A stretch of DNA of 64,000 nt, taken from the NCBI GenBank assembly GCA_963804495.1, contig CAWDQN010000005.1:434001-498000 (forward strand), read 5' to 3'. The stretch is from Rhodovastum sp963804495. Its GTDB lineage: Bacteria; Pseudomonadota; Alphaproteobacteria; Acetobacterales; Acetobacteraceae. Made by a program: the position numbers and the translations under genes. The notes beneath the pieces are model-generated. The model ran no database searches, was not told the DNA's origin, and was given only the letters and a program-made list of their open reading frames with translations. This document shows, piece by piece, positions 42,256 through 51,700 of this stretch. Positions within the stretch are counted from its first letter, which is position 1; each line of letters starts with the position of its first letter.

Positions 42256-44432
42256 CCCGACCGCTGCGTCTTTTCGTTGCTCTGCTGCTCGCCATGCTGC
42301 AGATGATTCAACCGGCCCTGGCACAGGGCGGTCCCCCATCTGGCCCGGGCGCCGGCGGCGGGCAACATGCGGCGGCGGACCAGCGGCTGAGCGTCGGCGA
42401 CGTGCTGCAGGTCGTGATGCCGGGCGAGGATGCCTTCACCGCCCCGCTCAAGATCGACCGCGAGGGCAATCTCGACCTGCCGGAAGTCGGTCTGGTCGAG
42501 GTGGCCGGCCTCACCATGGCGCAGGCGCGCGAGCGCGTCCGCACCGCGCTTTCGGCCAGTTTTCGCGACCTCGGCCGGTTCAATCTGCTGTTGAAAGAAC
42601 GGCGGCTGCCGCTCTCGGTACTGGGTCTGGTCAAGCAGCCCGGCCCGATCGAGCTGCCCGCCGGGAGCAATGTGCAAATGGCGGTCAATGCAGCGGGTGG
42701 TCTCGCGCCGGGCGCGCAGCTCGACAAGATGCAGCTTCGCCGGACCACGCCGAACGGCCCGCAGGTTTTAACCTTCGACTACAAGCGCTATCTCGATTCG
42801 GGCGATTCGCGAATCCTGCCGGCGCTGCGCCCGCTCGACGAAATTTTCGTTCCGGCCAGTCCGCTGATCGGCAATGTGCAGATCGACCTCGACGCCCGCT
42901 CGCTGCAGACCACCGGCGATGCCGGCGAAGGCCACGACGCGGTGCGCGTGTTCGGCGAGGTCATGACCCCCGGCAGCTTCGCCTTCAAACCCGGCATGAC
43001 CATCATGGATGCGCTGCTGCGCGCCGGCGGCGTCACCCGCTACGCCGGGGTGGAGAACGTCAGGCTGATCAGCGGCAGTGTGCCGCAGCTGTTCAATCTC
43101 AAGGGATTCCTCGACAGCGGCAACCCCGCGCTGAACGTGCCGCTGCAGCCGGGCACGACGATCTATGTGCCGATCGAATCGCCGGATGTGAAAAGCGGCG
43201 GGCGGGTCGTCTACATCATGGGCGAGGTGGCCAAGCCGGGCGCGTTTGAGGCGCGGCCCGGCACCGGCTTCATCGACATCCTCGCCAATGCCGGCGGTCC
43301 GACGCGGTTTGCCGACACCAAACTGATTCGCATCATTCGCGCCAAGGGCAGCGTCGACACCTTCGACCTTGCCGCCTACACCGAGAACCCGAGCCGCCAG
43401 CCGCCGCCGCGGGTCGAGGCGGGCGACGCGATCTTCGTGCCGGAGAAGCTCGCCAACAACGAGCAGGCGAGCTGGCTGCGCACGCCGCCGAACCGTGTCA
43501 TCCGCGTGGTCGGCGCGGTGCGCAATCCCGGCCGGGTGGAGTGGTCCGACGAAATGTCGCTGCTCGATCTGATCGCCGAGGTCGGCGGCCCCAGCGAGCG
43601 CGGCGACATCGCCAATATCGCCATCGTCACCAGCGACGCCGGCGGCCGGGCGATTCGTTTCGACCTCAAGAGATTTCTCGAAAAGGGCGGCCCGGCCGGC
43701 AGCCTGCCGCAATTGCACGGCGGCTACACGGTGACTGTGCCGGAACTGCCGCAGAGCCCGTCCGACACCCGCGCGCAGTGGACGCAACTGTCGGCCGACC
43801 GGTCGATCTACATCATGGGTTCGGTCGGCCATCCGGGCCGCTACGCGTTCGAGCCGCAGGGTCTGTCGTTCCTCGACATCCTCGCCGCCGCCGACGGACC
43901 GACGGCTTCGGCCGATATCCTCAACATCCGTGTCGCCCATCGCGGCGAGGCGCGCGACCGGGTGACGCAGGTGAACCTGGCGCGCTATTTCGAAACCGGC
44001 GACGATCAGTTGTTGCCGAAGGTGCGGCCGGGCGACGTGATTTTCGTGCCGGACCGCAACCGCAACTGGCTGGAGGAAAGCCCGGCCAACACGGTCCGGA
44101 TGCTGGGCGCGATCGGCAAGCCCGGGCGTTATCGTTTCACCGACGGGATGACGATCCTCGACCTGCTGGCCGAGGCCGGCGGCATGACCAAGGATTCTTA
44201 CGACGAAAAAATCATCGTGGTGAACCTGTCCTGCTGCGAGAACCAGGCGCGGATCTTCAACCTGCCGAAATTCGCCAAGACCGGCGATTTCTCCATGCTG
44301 CCGGTGGTACGCGCGGGCGATACCGTCTACGTGCCCACCCTGTCGCAGAGCGATTGGACGATGTTCATGGATAACGTCCGCGATTTGGTTTCGGTGCTCT
44401 CCATCCTGGCGCTGCTGAAGGTGCTGCTATGA
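42252..44432 (+). CDS. polysaccharide export protein with six SLBB domains
   Basis: This 726-aa protein has a Sec signal (about 1-25, VALLLAMLQMIQPALA). The polysaccharide-export domain follows (about 45-125, SVGDVLQVVMPGEDAF through LDLPEVG). There are six SLBB repeats, each with a G-x-V-x-x-PG core: VLGLVKQPGPIELPAG, VFGEVMTPGSFAFKPG, IMGEVAKPGAFEARPG, VVGAVRNPGRVEWSD, IMGSVGHPGRYAF and MLGAIGKPGRYRFTDG. The C-terminal helix (DLVSVLSILALLKVLL) could be the outer-membrane span. Wza-type proteins usually have two or three SLBB domains, so this is an elongated periplasmic tube. Confidence 0.92.
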   Translation: MTRPLRLFVALLLAMLQMIQPALAQGGPPSGPGAGGGQHAAADQRLSVGDVLQVVMPGEDAFTAPLKIDREGNLDLPEVGLVEVAGLTMAQARERVRTALSASFRDLGRFNLLLKERRLPLSVLGLVKQPGPIELPAGSNVQMAVNAAGGLAPGAQLDKMQLRRTTPNGPQVLTFDYKRYLDSGDSRILPALRPLDEIFVPASPLIGNVQIDLDARSLQTTGDAGEGHDAVRVFGEVMTPGSFAFKPGMTIMDALLRAGGVTRYAGVENVRLISGSVPQLFNLKGFLDSGNPALNVPLQPGTTIYVPIESPDVKSGGRVVYIMGEVAKPGAFEARPGTGFIDILANAGGPTRFADTKLIRIIRAKGSVDTFDLAAYTENPSRQPPPRVEAGDAIFVPEKLANNEQASWLRTPPNRVIRVVGAVRNPGRVEWSDEMSLLDLIAEVGGPSERGDIANIAIVTSDAGGRAIRFDLKRFLEKGGPAGSLPQLHGGYTVTVPELPQSPSDTRAQWTQLSADRSIYIMGSVGHPGRYAFEPQGLSFLDILAAADGPTASADILNIRVAHRGEARDRVTQVNLARYFETGDDQLLPKVRPGDVIFVPDRNRNWLEESPANTVRMLGAIGKPGRYRFTDGMTILDLLAEAGGMTKDSYDEKIIVVNLSCCENQARIFNLPKFAKTGDFSMLPVVRAGDTVYVPTLSQSDWTMFMDNVRDLVSVLSILALLKVLL

Positions 44433-45167
44433 TCCGCCTGTCCCCTTACGACCCCGAGATCGAGGCGATCTGGCGGGCGCTGAGTGCCGCCAATGCGCGC
44501 AGCGTGGCGGTGGTGTCCGCCGAGCCGGGCGAGGGCACCACCCTGATCGCCGGTGCCATCGCCCGCCGCGCCGGGCTTTCGGGCCCCGTCCCCACCGGCC
44601 ACGGCGCCGCCTCTTTGCCGCCAGATGGCCAGGGGCGCGGCTTGCCAGGCCTGCTGGTGGACCTGAACCTCACCCGTCCGGCGGTGTCCCGCCTGATGGG
44701 CCTGCGCCCGCGTCCCGGCGAGATCGTCCGGCTGGAGGCGCTCGGCCTGGCGGTGCTCGGCGACCCCGGCCTGGATGGTGCCGATGGTTGGCGCGAACAG
44801 GCGATGATCGGCGGGCGGCTCGCCGCCTGGCGGCAGCAATGGAGTTCTGGTGGTGTTCGACACCGCGCCGCTGCTGTCGCGCGAGGAGGGCGCGCTGTCC
44901 GGCGTGACCGTGGCGGCGGCGGCGGACGCGACGATCCTGGTGACCCTGGCCGGCCGCACACCCGCCAGCCAGATCCGCGCGGCGCGCGACGCGCTGAACG
45001 CCGCCGGCGCGCGGCTGATCGGCACCGTGTTGAACGATCGCGACAATCCTTCGTTGCTCAGCGAGTTGGAGCGCGAGACCTACCGTGTGGCGCCGCTGTT
45101 GCCGCGCCTGATGGCCAACCTGCGCGGCCGGATGCGCCGCTCGGCCCTGCTGGGAGTGCGCGTCTAG
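44429..45167 (+). pseudogene. CpsD/Wzc-like tyrosine-kinase-family ATPase, one frameshift
   Basis: The ATG overlaps the export gene by 4 bp. The reading contains the Walker A-like VVSAEPGEGTTLIAGAIARRA and the A' motif LLVDLNLTRPAVSRL. Near 44832-44842 a one-base shift is needed to reach GVLVVFDTAPLLSREEGAL (Walker B) and ILVTLAGRTPASQIRAARDALNAAGARLIGTVLNDRD, ending at 45167, about 246 aa. This is the cytoplasmic kinase half of BY-kinases that control chain length; no tyrosine-rich tail or transmembrane adaptor domain is seen. Both halves are conserved, so the break may be a sequencing indel. Confidence 0.78.
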
Positions 45168-45236
45168 AGCAACAACGGCCAGACTGGCGGCAGCTCGCCG
45201 ATAGAGTTGCTGAATAAAACAAAGAGCCAAGGCGCT

Positions 45237-45254
45237 CTGACCGTGTACGGTCAG
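45237..45254. terminator. 18-bp palindrome between convergent genes
   Basis: CTGACCGT-GT-ACGGTCAG is an 8-bp perfect stem flanked on both sides by GCGCTCT (45231-45237 and 45262-45268). Position between convergent genes suggests a bidirectional terminator; no long T-run follows. Confidence 0.4.
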
Positions 45255-45294
45255 GGTGAAAGCGCTCTCGCGCAATAACCCTCCGTCCGGCCCC

Positions 45295-47355
45295 TCACGC
45301 TGCCTCCCACCCGATCGCCTGGCGTAAGAACGCATACCCCAGCGCGGTGAAGAAAGCGCGCTGGCGGTTGTCCTTGCCGTAGCCATGGCCGCCGGAGGCA
45401 AGCTCGAAAAACGCCGCGTCGTAGCCCAGCGCTTGTAACTTTGCCGCCATCTTGCGGGCATGGCCCGGATGCACCCGGTCGTCGCGCCGCGTGGTGGCGA
45501 GCAGGATCGGCGGCGCCGCCCGGCCGGGCACGGCGGTGTGGTAGGCCGAGATGTGCTGCAGGAAATCCCAGTCGGCCGGATCGTCCGGGTCGCCGTATTC
45601 GGCCACCCAGCTCGCGCCGGCGAGCAGCTTTGTGTAGCGGCGCATGTCCACCAGCGGAATGGTGCAGAACAGTGCGCCGAACAGGTCCGGGTAACGCACG
45701 AACATGTTGGTGATGAGAATGCCGCCGTTGGATCCACCCTCGGCGGCGATGCGGCCGGGGCGGGTGACGCCGCGGCGCACCAGGTCGGCGGCGACGGCGG
45801 CGAAATCGTCGTGGCTGCGCGCCTTGCCCTCGCGGCGGCCGGCCTCGTGCCAGGCGGGGCCGAACTCGCCGCCGCCGCGCAGGCTGGCGACCACGCCGGT
45901 GCCGCCGCGCTCCAGCCAAAGTTTTCCCACCCCGGCGCGGTAGGTGGGCAGTTCCGACACTTCGAAACCGCCATAGCCGTACAGATGCACCGGCGCGTCG
46001 CCGGACTCGCCGGGCGGCCCCACCTGCACGTACGGGATGCGCGTGCCGTCGGCGGACACCGCCTCGTGGCGGCTGACGACAAGCCCGGCCGGGTCGAATG
46101 CCTGCGGCGCGCGTTTCAGCACCGCCGGCGCATCCGGGCCCGGCCGGGTCAGCAACAGCGTGGGCGGGGTCAGCGGGTCCTGGGTGAGGGCGAGCAGGCT
46201 GCCGTCCGATTCGGCCTCTTCGTCGTCCAGCCGCCAGAGGCGGACGGTGCCCAGCCTGGGCAGGCCGCCGAGCGGGGCCTGCGCCCAGTTGTCGGCGGGG
46301 GTGACGATGAAAGGGGCCGGCTTGAGATCGTCCAGCACCTGCACGACCAGGCGTTCCTGCACGAAGTCGAACCCCTGGATGCTGCGCCTGGCGTCCGGGG
46401 TGAACAGCACGTGGAAACTTCGGTCGCCGGCGAGGAACCCGGCCAGTCCGATGCCCAGCAGCGTGCCGGCCGCATGGGTGATGTCACCGAGGGTCCAGTC
46501 CGAGCGCGGACGCACCGCCAGCCAGTCGCGGCTCCAAATGTACCAGGCGTCCTGGGGCAGGTCGATGCGGCGTTGCTTTCCAGCCGAGTCGCCGGTCCAC
46601 ACGTCCATGCGGATGAAATTCAGCCGCTCGATGAACACAAGCTGGCGGTCGGGATGCAGGCGGTCGACGCTGCCGGTCACCGCCATGCTGTCCGGTCCCG
46701 CCGCGAAGATCACCCTGGCTTGCAGCGGATCGCTGCCGCGGCGCCACAGCCGCACCGTGCTGGCATAGCCCGACGCGGTCGCCATGCCCGGACCGTAGGC
46801 GCTGGAGAGCAGCAGCGTGTCGCGGTCGATCCAGTCGATGCCGCCCTTGGCTTCCGGCAGGACAAAACCCCCGGCGACGAATGCGCGGGAGTCGAGGCAA
46901 AATTCGCGCAGCACCACCGCGTCGCCGCCGCCGCGGGACAGCCGGAGGATGGCGCGGTCATGGCTGCCTGGTAGCACGGCGGCGCCGCCCCAGACCCAGT
47001 CCTCGCCCTCGGCGGCAGCCAGCGCGTCGAGGTCGAGCACCGCCTCCCACGAAGGGGAAGGGCTGCGATAGGCTTCGAGCGTGGTGCGTCGCCAGAGGCC
47101 GCGCGGATTGGCTGCGTCTCGCCAGAAATTGTACAGCCGGGTGCCGCGTCTGGTGACGTGGGGGATGTTGTCCGGGCGGTCGAGGATGGCGGCGAGGGCA
47201 TCGGCGTCGGCCTCGGTGGCGGGGCCGCCGAAACGGGCGATCGCGGCGGCGCTTTGGGCGTCGGCCCAGGCCACGGCTTGTGTCCCGTCGATGTCCTCAA
47301 GCCAGAGATAGGGGTCGTCGTCGGGGGCGGCGAGCGTGGGGCGGGGGTCGGTCAC
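45295..47355 (-). CDS. prolyl oligopeptidase family serine peptidase (S9A)
   Basis: This 686-aa protein has an N-terminal beta-propeller (about 60-420, DDPYLWLEDIDG at the start) and a C-terminal alpha/beta-hydrolase domain. The catalytic triad is visible: serine in AAEGGSNGGILITNMF, aspartate in ATTRRDDRVHPGHARK, histidine in ELASGGHGYGKDN. The substrate-binding HLYGYGGFEVSELPTY and VASLRGGGEFGPAWHEAG are typical of the family. There is no signal peptide, so it is cytosolic. The start is a GTG at 47355, seventeen bases from a large palindromic repeat that occupies its upstream region. Confidence 0.93.
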   Translation of the reverse strand: MTDPRPTLAAPDDDPYLWLEDIDGTQAVAWADAQSAAAIARFGGPATEADADALAAILDRPDNIPHVTRRGTRLYNFWRDAANPRGLWRRTTLEAYRSPSPSWEAVLDLDALAAAEGEDWVWGGAAVLPGSHDRAILRLSRGGGDAVVLREFCLDSRAFVAGGFVLPEAKGGIDWIDRDTLLLSSAYGPGMATASGYASTVRLWRRGSDPLQARVIFAAGPDSMAVTGSVDRLHPDRQLVFIERLNFIRMDVWTGDSAGKQRRIDLPQDAWYIWSRDWLAVRPRSDWTLGDITHAAGTLLGIGLAGFLAGDRSFHVLFTPDARRSIQGFDFVQERLVVQVLDDLKPAPFIVTPADNWAQAPLGGLPRLGTVRLWRLDDEEAESDGSLLALTQDPLTPPTLLLTRPGPDAPAVLKRAPQAFDPAGLVVSRHEAVSADGTRIPYVQVGPPGESGDAPVHLYGYGGFEVSELPTYRAGVGKLWLERGGTGVVASLRGGGEFGPAWHEAGRREGKARSHDDFAAVAADLVRRGVTRPGRIAAEGGSNGGILITNMFVRYPDLFGALFCTIPLVDMRRYTKLLAGASWVAEYGDPDDPADWDFLQHISAYHTAVPGRAAPPILLATTRRDDRVHPGHARKMAAKLQALGYDAAFFELASGGHGYGKDNRQRAFFTALGYAFLRQAIGWEAA

Positions 47356-47371
47356 TTGGGGGATCCTGCAC

Positions 47372-47548
47372 AGGAAGGAAGGCCAGGGCTCCGCCCTGGA
47401 CCCCGCTACTTAAGCAGTTGTTGTGAGATGGGGGTGAGGAGATGTCACCAACATCTCCTCACCCCCCTCTCACAACAACTGCCCAAAAATAATGGGTTCC
47501 AAGGGCCTCTCGGCCCTTGGCGGGTCCAGGGCGGAGCCCTGGCCTTCA
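47372..47548. repeat. palindromic repeat, full compound copy (R6)
   Basis: Outer arms, left 47377-47404 and right 47522-47546, are inverted copies containing CCAGGGC-TCC-GCCCTGG. The centre is a 31-bp-stem hairpin with one mismatch (47415-47445 and 47451-47481, loop CACCA). CCAAGGG-CCTCTCGG-CCCTTGG follows at 47499-47520. It lies between two divergent start codons, so it can affect both promoters. Confidence 0.9.
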
Positions 47549-47588
47549 CTCCCTTGCATGCTGCGCCGCAGCAAACCATGCTCCCGGT

Positions 47589-48704
47589 ATGGACACGCAC
47601 ACCACCGAAGCAATCGTCATCGGCGCCGGGATCGCCGGGGCGACCGCGGCCGCGCAGATCGCCGCCGACCGCCGCGTTACCCTTATCGAAGCCGAGGACC
47701 AGCCCGGCTACCATACGACCGGCCGTTCCGCGGCCATGTGGATCCTGAACTACGGCCCCGCTGATGTGCGCGTGCTGACCGGCCTGTCGCGGGGTTTCTT
47801 CCAGACCCCGCCGGAAGGCTTCACTGAAGCGAAGCTGATGTCGAAGCGGCCGCTGTGCTTCCTCGCACCGCCCGAACAGGTGCCCGCCCTGCGGGTGTTG
47901 CTCGCCGAGGGCATCGGGGTGCGGGAGATTTCGGTGACCGAGGCGCGGGCGATGGTGCCGGTGCTGCGGCCGGACTACGCGGTCGCGGCGGCCGTCGAGG
48001 ACGACGCGTTCGACGTGGATGTGGCCGCCCTGCACCAGGGCTTCCTGCGCCTGCTGCGTCGCCGCGATGGCATTCTGGCGTTGCGCAGCCGGGCCGGACG
48101 CATCGAGCGGCGTGGCGGGCTGTGGGAGGTTGAGGTCACCGGCGGCGGCGTGTTCCGCGCGCCGGTCGTGGTGAACGCCGCCGGCGCCTGGGGCGATGAG
48201 GTGGCGGTCCAGGCCGGGGTGGCGCCGCTGCGCCTGCAACCCAAGCGCCGCACCGGCGTGATCATCGACCCTGCGCCGTGGGACGTGAGCGGCTGGCCGC
48301 TGGTATATGATGTGGCCCACACATGGTATGTCCGCACCGAGGCGCGCAGCCGGCTGATGGTGACCCCCTGCGATGAGACCGACATGACGCCGCACGACGT
48401 GCAGCCGGAGGAACTCGACGTGGCGATCGGCATCGACCGCATGCAGCAGGCGCTGGACATCGCGGTGCGCCGGGTCGAGCGATCCTGGGCGGGTTTGCGC
48501 ACCTTCACGCCGGACCGCAGCCTGGCGATCGGCTGGGATGGCGCGGCGGAAGGGTTCCTGTGGTGCGTCGGGCAGGGCGGCTACGGTATCCAGACCTCGC
48601 CGGCGGCGGGGCGGCTGGTGGCCGATCTTGTTGCCGGTCGGGATCCGGGACCGGCCGCGGAGGTGCTTCCCATGGTGAACCCGGCGCGGTTCACTGCCAT
48701 ATAG
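47589..48704 (+). CDS. FAD-dependent amino-acid dehydrogenase (DauA-like DAO family)
   Basis: This 371-aa flavoprotein has the Rossmann FAD motif AIVIGAGIAGATAAAQIA at the N-terminus and RVTLIEAEDQPGYHTTGRSA after it. AMWILNYGP is the family signature seen in D-arginine dehydrogenase. VVNAAGAWGDEVA and the C-terminal GWDGAAEGFLWCVGQGGYGIQ complete the FAD/substrate sites. It likely oxidises a D-amino acid or related amine and feeds electrons to the respiratory chain. The ATG at 47589 avoids an upstream reading through the palindromic repeat. The transglutaminase operon starts 42 bp after its stop. Confidence 0.88.
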   Translation: MDTHTTEAIVIGAGIAGATAAAQIAADRRVTLIEAEDQPGYHTTGRSAAMWILNYGPADVRVLTGLSRGFFQTPPEGFTEAKLMSKRPLCFLAPPEQVPALRVLLAEGIGVREISVTEARAMVPVLRPDYAVAAAVEDDAFDVDVAALHQGFLRLLRRRDGILALRSRAGRIERRGGLWEVEVTGGGVFRAPVVVNAAGAWGDEVAVQAGVAPLRLQPKRRTGVIIDPAPWDVSGWPLVYDVAHTWYVRTEARSRLMVTPCDETDMTPHDVQPEELDVAIGIDRMQQALDIAVRRVERSWAGLRTFTPDRSLAIGWDGAAEGFLWCVGQGGYGIQTSPAAGRLVADLVAGRDPGPAAEVLPMVNPARFTAI

Positions 48705-48745
48705 GGACTCAGAGGCAATCGTTCGGTTATGCCGCCAGGAGAGTC

Positions 48746-51700
48746 ATGTCGATTCATGTTGCGCTGACGCATCGCACTTCCTACCGGTACGACAGGGCCG
48801 TCACTGCGGGGCCGCAGACCATCCGCCTGCGGCCGGCGCCGCATGCGCGCACGCCGATCCTGTCCTATGCGCTGACGATCGCGCCGAAGCCGCATTTTCT
48901 GAACTGGCAGCAGGACCCGCAGGGCAATTTCCTCGCCCGCGTGGTGTTTCCCGAAAAGATCACCCATTTCGACGTGACCGTCGATCTGACCGCCGATCTG
49001 GCGACCGTCAACCCGTTCGACTTTTTCCTGGAGCCGGAGGCGGAAGACTGGCCGTTCGTCTACGATCCGATCCTCGACAACGAGCTGGCGCCTTTCCGGC
49101 GGATCGACCCGCCGGGGCCGTTGCTGGCCGCACTGCTGGCCGAGGTGCCGCGCGAGACGCTGCGCACCGTGGACATGCTGGTGGATGTCAACCGCCGGGT
49201 GCAGGAGCGCATATCCTATATCGTGCGCCTGGAGCCGGGGGTGTGGACCCCCGAGCAGACGCTGGCGGCCGGCAAGGGGAGTTGCCGGGATTCCGCCTGG
49301 CTGCTGGTGCAGCTGCTTCGCCATCTGGGCTATGCGGCGCGCTTTGTGTCAGGCTACCTGATTCAGCTGGTGGGCGACGTGAAGCCGCTGGAAGGGCCGG
49401 AAGGGCCGAGTGCCGACTTCACCGACCTGCACGCCTGGACCGAGGTGTACCTGCCCGGCGCCGGCTGGATCGGGCTGGACCCGACCTCGGGGCTGATGGC
49501 GGGCGAGGGCCATATTCCGCTGGCGGCCAGCCCCGACCCGCAATCGGCGGCCCCGGTCACCGGCATGACCGAGCCTTGCGAGGTCACCTTCGACTTCGCC
49601 ATGTCGATTTCCCGCATTCGGGAAACGCCGCGGGTAACGAAGCCGTACACCGACCGGCAATGGCAAGACATTCTGGCGGCCGGCGCGCGCGTGGACCGGG
49701 CGCTGGCCGCCGGCGAGGTGCGGCTGACTTTCGGCGGTGAGCCGACCTTCGTCTGCGCCACCGACCAGGAAGCGCCGGAATGGAACACCGCCGCCCTCGG
49801 CCCGACCAAGCGGCGCTACGCCAGCCGGCTGCTGCGCCGGCTGGTTGCTTTGTGGTCGCCGGGGGCGGCGCTGCATCACGGCCAGGGCAAACAGTATCCC
49901 GGTGAGCAACTGCCGCGTTGGGCCCTGTCGGCGCATTGGCGGGCGGATGGCGAGAAGGTCTGGCTGGACCCGGGGCTGCTGGCCGACCCCGAGCGCACGC
50001 GCGACACCGCGACCGCCGAAACCGCGTCCCGCTTTGCCACCCTGCTGGCAGAGCGGCTGCAGCTCGATCCGGCGATGGTGATCCCGGCGCATGAGGATGT
50101 GCAGTACTACCTGTGGAAGGAGGGCCGGCTGCCGGCCAACGTGGTGGCCGAGGACAGCCGGTTGCGCGAGCCGCTGGAGCGGGCGCGCATGGCGCAGGTG
50201 TTCGGCCAGGGCCTGGCCTCGCCGGTCGGCAGCGTGCTGCCGCTGCGCCGCTCGCCGGATGGCACGCGCTGGCAGACCGGACGCTGGTACCTGCGCGGTG
50301 GCACCCTGTTCCTGATCCCCGGCGACAGCCCGATCGGCTACCGGCTGCCGCTGGACAGCCTGCCCTGGGCCGACCCGAACAGCATCGAGCCGGTCTTCGA
50401 GCCCGATCCGTTCGCTGCCGTGGGCAAGCTGCCCGCACAGGCCATCCTGCGGGCCCGCCGCGCCGTCGGCAGCGGCATCGCCGGAGCGGTGACGTTCGAA
50501 CCGGTGCCGCAAGACCCGCCGCAGCCCGGCCGGCCGGAGCCGGGAGTGGTGCGCACCGCCCTCACGGTGGAGTTGCGCGGCGGGTTGCTGCACGTGTTCT
50601 TCCCGCCGCTGGTACAGGCCGAGGACTGGTTGGACCTGGTCGCCGCCGTCGAGGCCACGTCGATGGAACTGGGGCACCCGGTGGTGCTGGAGGGCTACAC
50701 CCCGCCTTCCGACGCGCGGCTGCTGGATTTCTCGGTCACCCCCGACCCGGGCGTCATCGAGGTGAACGTCCATCCGGCGCGCAGCTGGGCCGAGCATGTC
50801 GAGCGCACGGTGCAGCTGTATGAGGAGGCCCGGCAGGTCGGGCTGGCGGCCGAGAAATTCATGATCGACGGGCGCCATGTCGGCACCGGCGGCGGCAACC
50901 ACGTGGTGATGGGCGGCGCGACGGTGGAGGAAAGCCCGTTCCTGCGCCGGCCGGACCTGCTGAAGAGCCTGCTGGGCTTCTGGCACAACCATCCAAGCCT
51001 GTCCTTCCTGTTCAGCGGCCTGTTCATCGGCCCGACCAGCCAGCATCCGCGGGTGGACGAGGCGCGCGACAATTCGATCAACGAGCTGGAGATCGCCTTC
51101 GCCCAGATCGCGCCCTTGCGCGCCACGCCGCCCTGGATGACCGACCGGCTGTTCCGCAACATCCTGGCGGACATGACCGGCAACACCCATCGCACCGAGT
51201 TCTGCATCGACAAGATGTACGATCCGAACGGACCGGGCGGCCGGCGGGGTCTGGTGGAGTTCCGCGCCTTCGAGATGCCGCCGCATGCCCGCATGTCGGC
51301 CGCCCAGATGCTGCTGATGCGCTCAGCGGTGGCGGCGTTCTGGCAGCACCCGTATGAGCGCCGCATGGTGCGCTGGGGTACCAGGCTGCACGACGATTTC
51401 CTGCTGCCGCATTTCTGCCTGCAGGATTTCCGCGAGGTGCTGGAGGAATTAGGCGCGCTTGGCTTCCCGCTGGAGGCCTCCTGGTTCGACCCGCATGCGG
51501 AATTCCGCTTCCCGCAGATCGGCATCACCACCTTGCGCGGGGTGGAGCTGGAGCTGCGGCACGCGCTGGAACCATGGCATGTGCTGGGCGAGGATGCCGC
51601 CCCCGGCGGCACCGCGCGCTATGTCGATTCCTCGGCCGAGAGGGTGCAGGCACGGGTGACGGGCTGGGTGCCGGAGCGGTATGTTCTCGCCTGTAACGGG

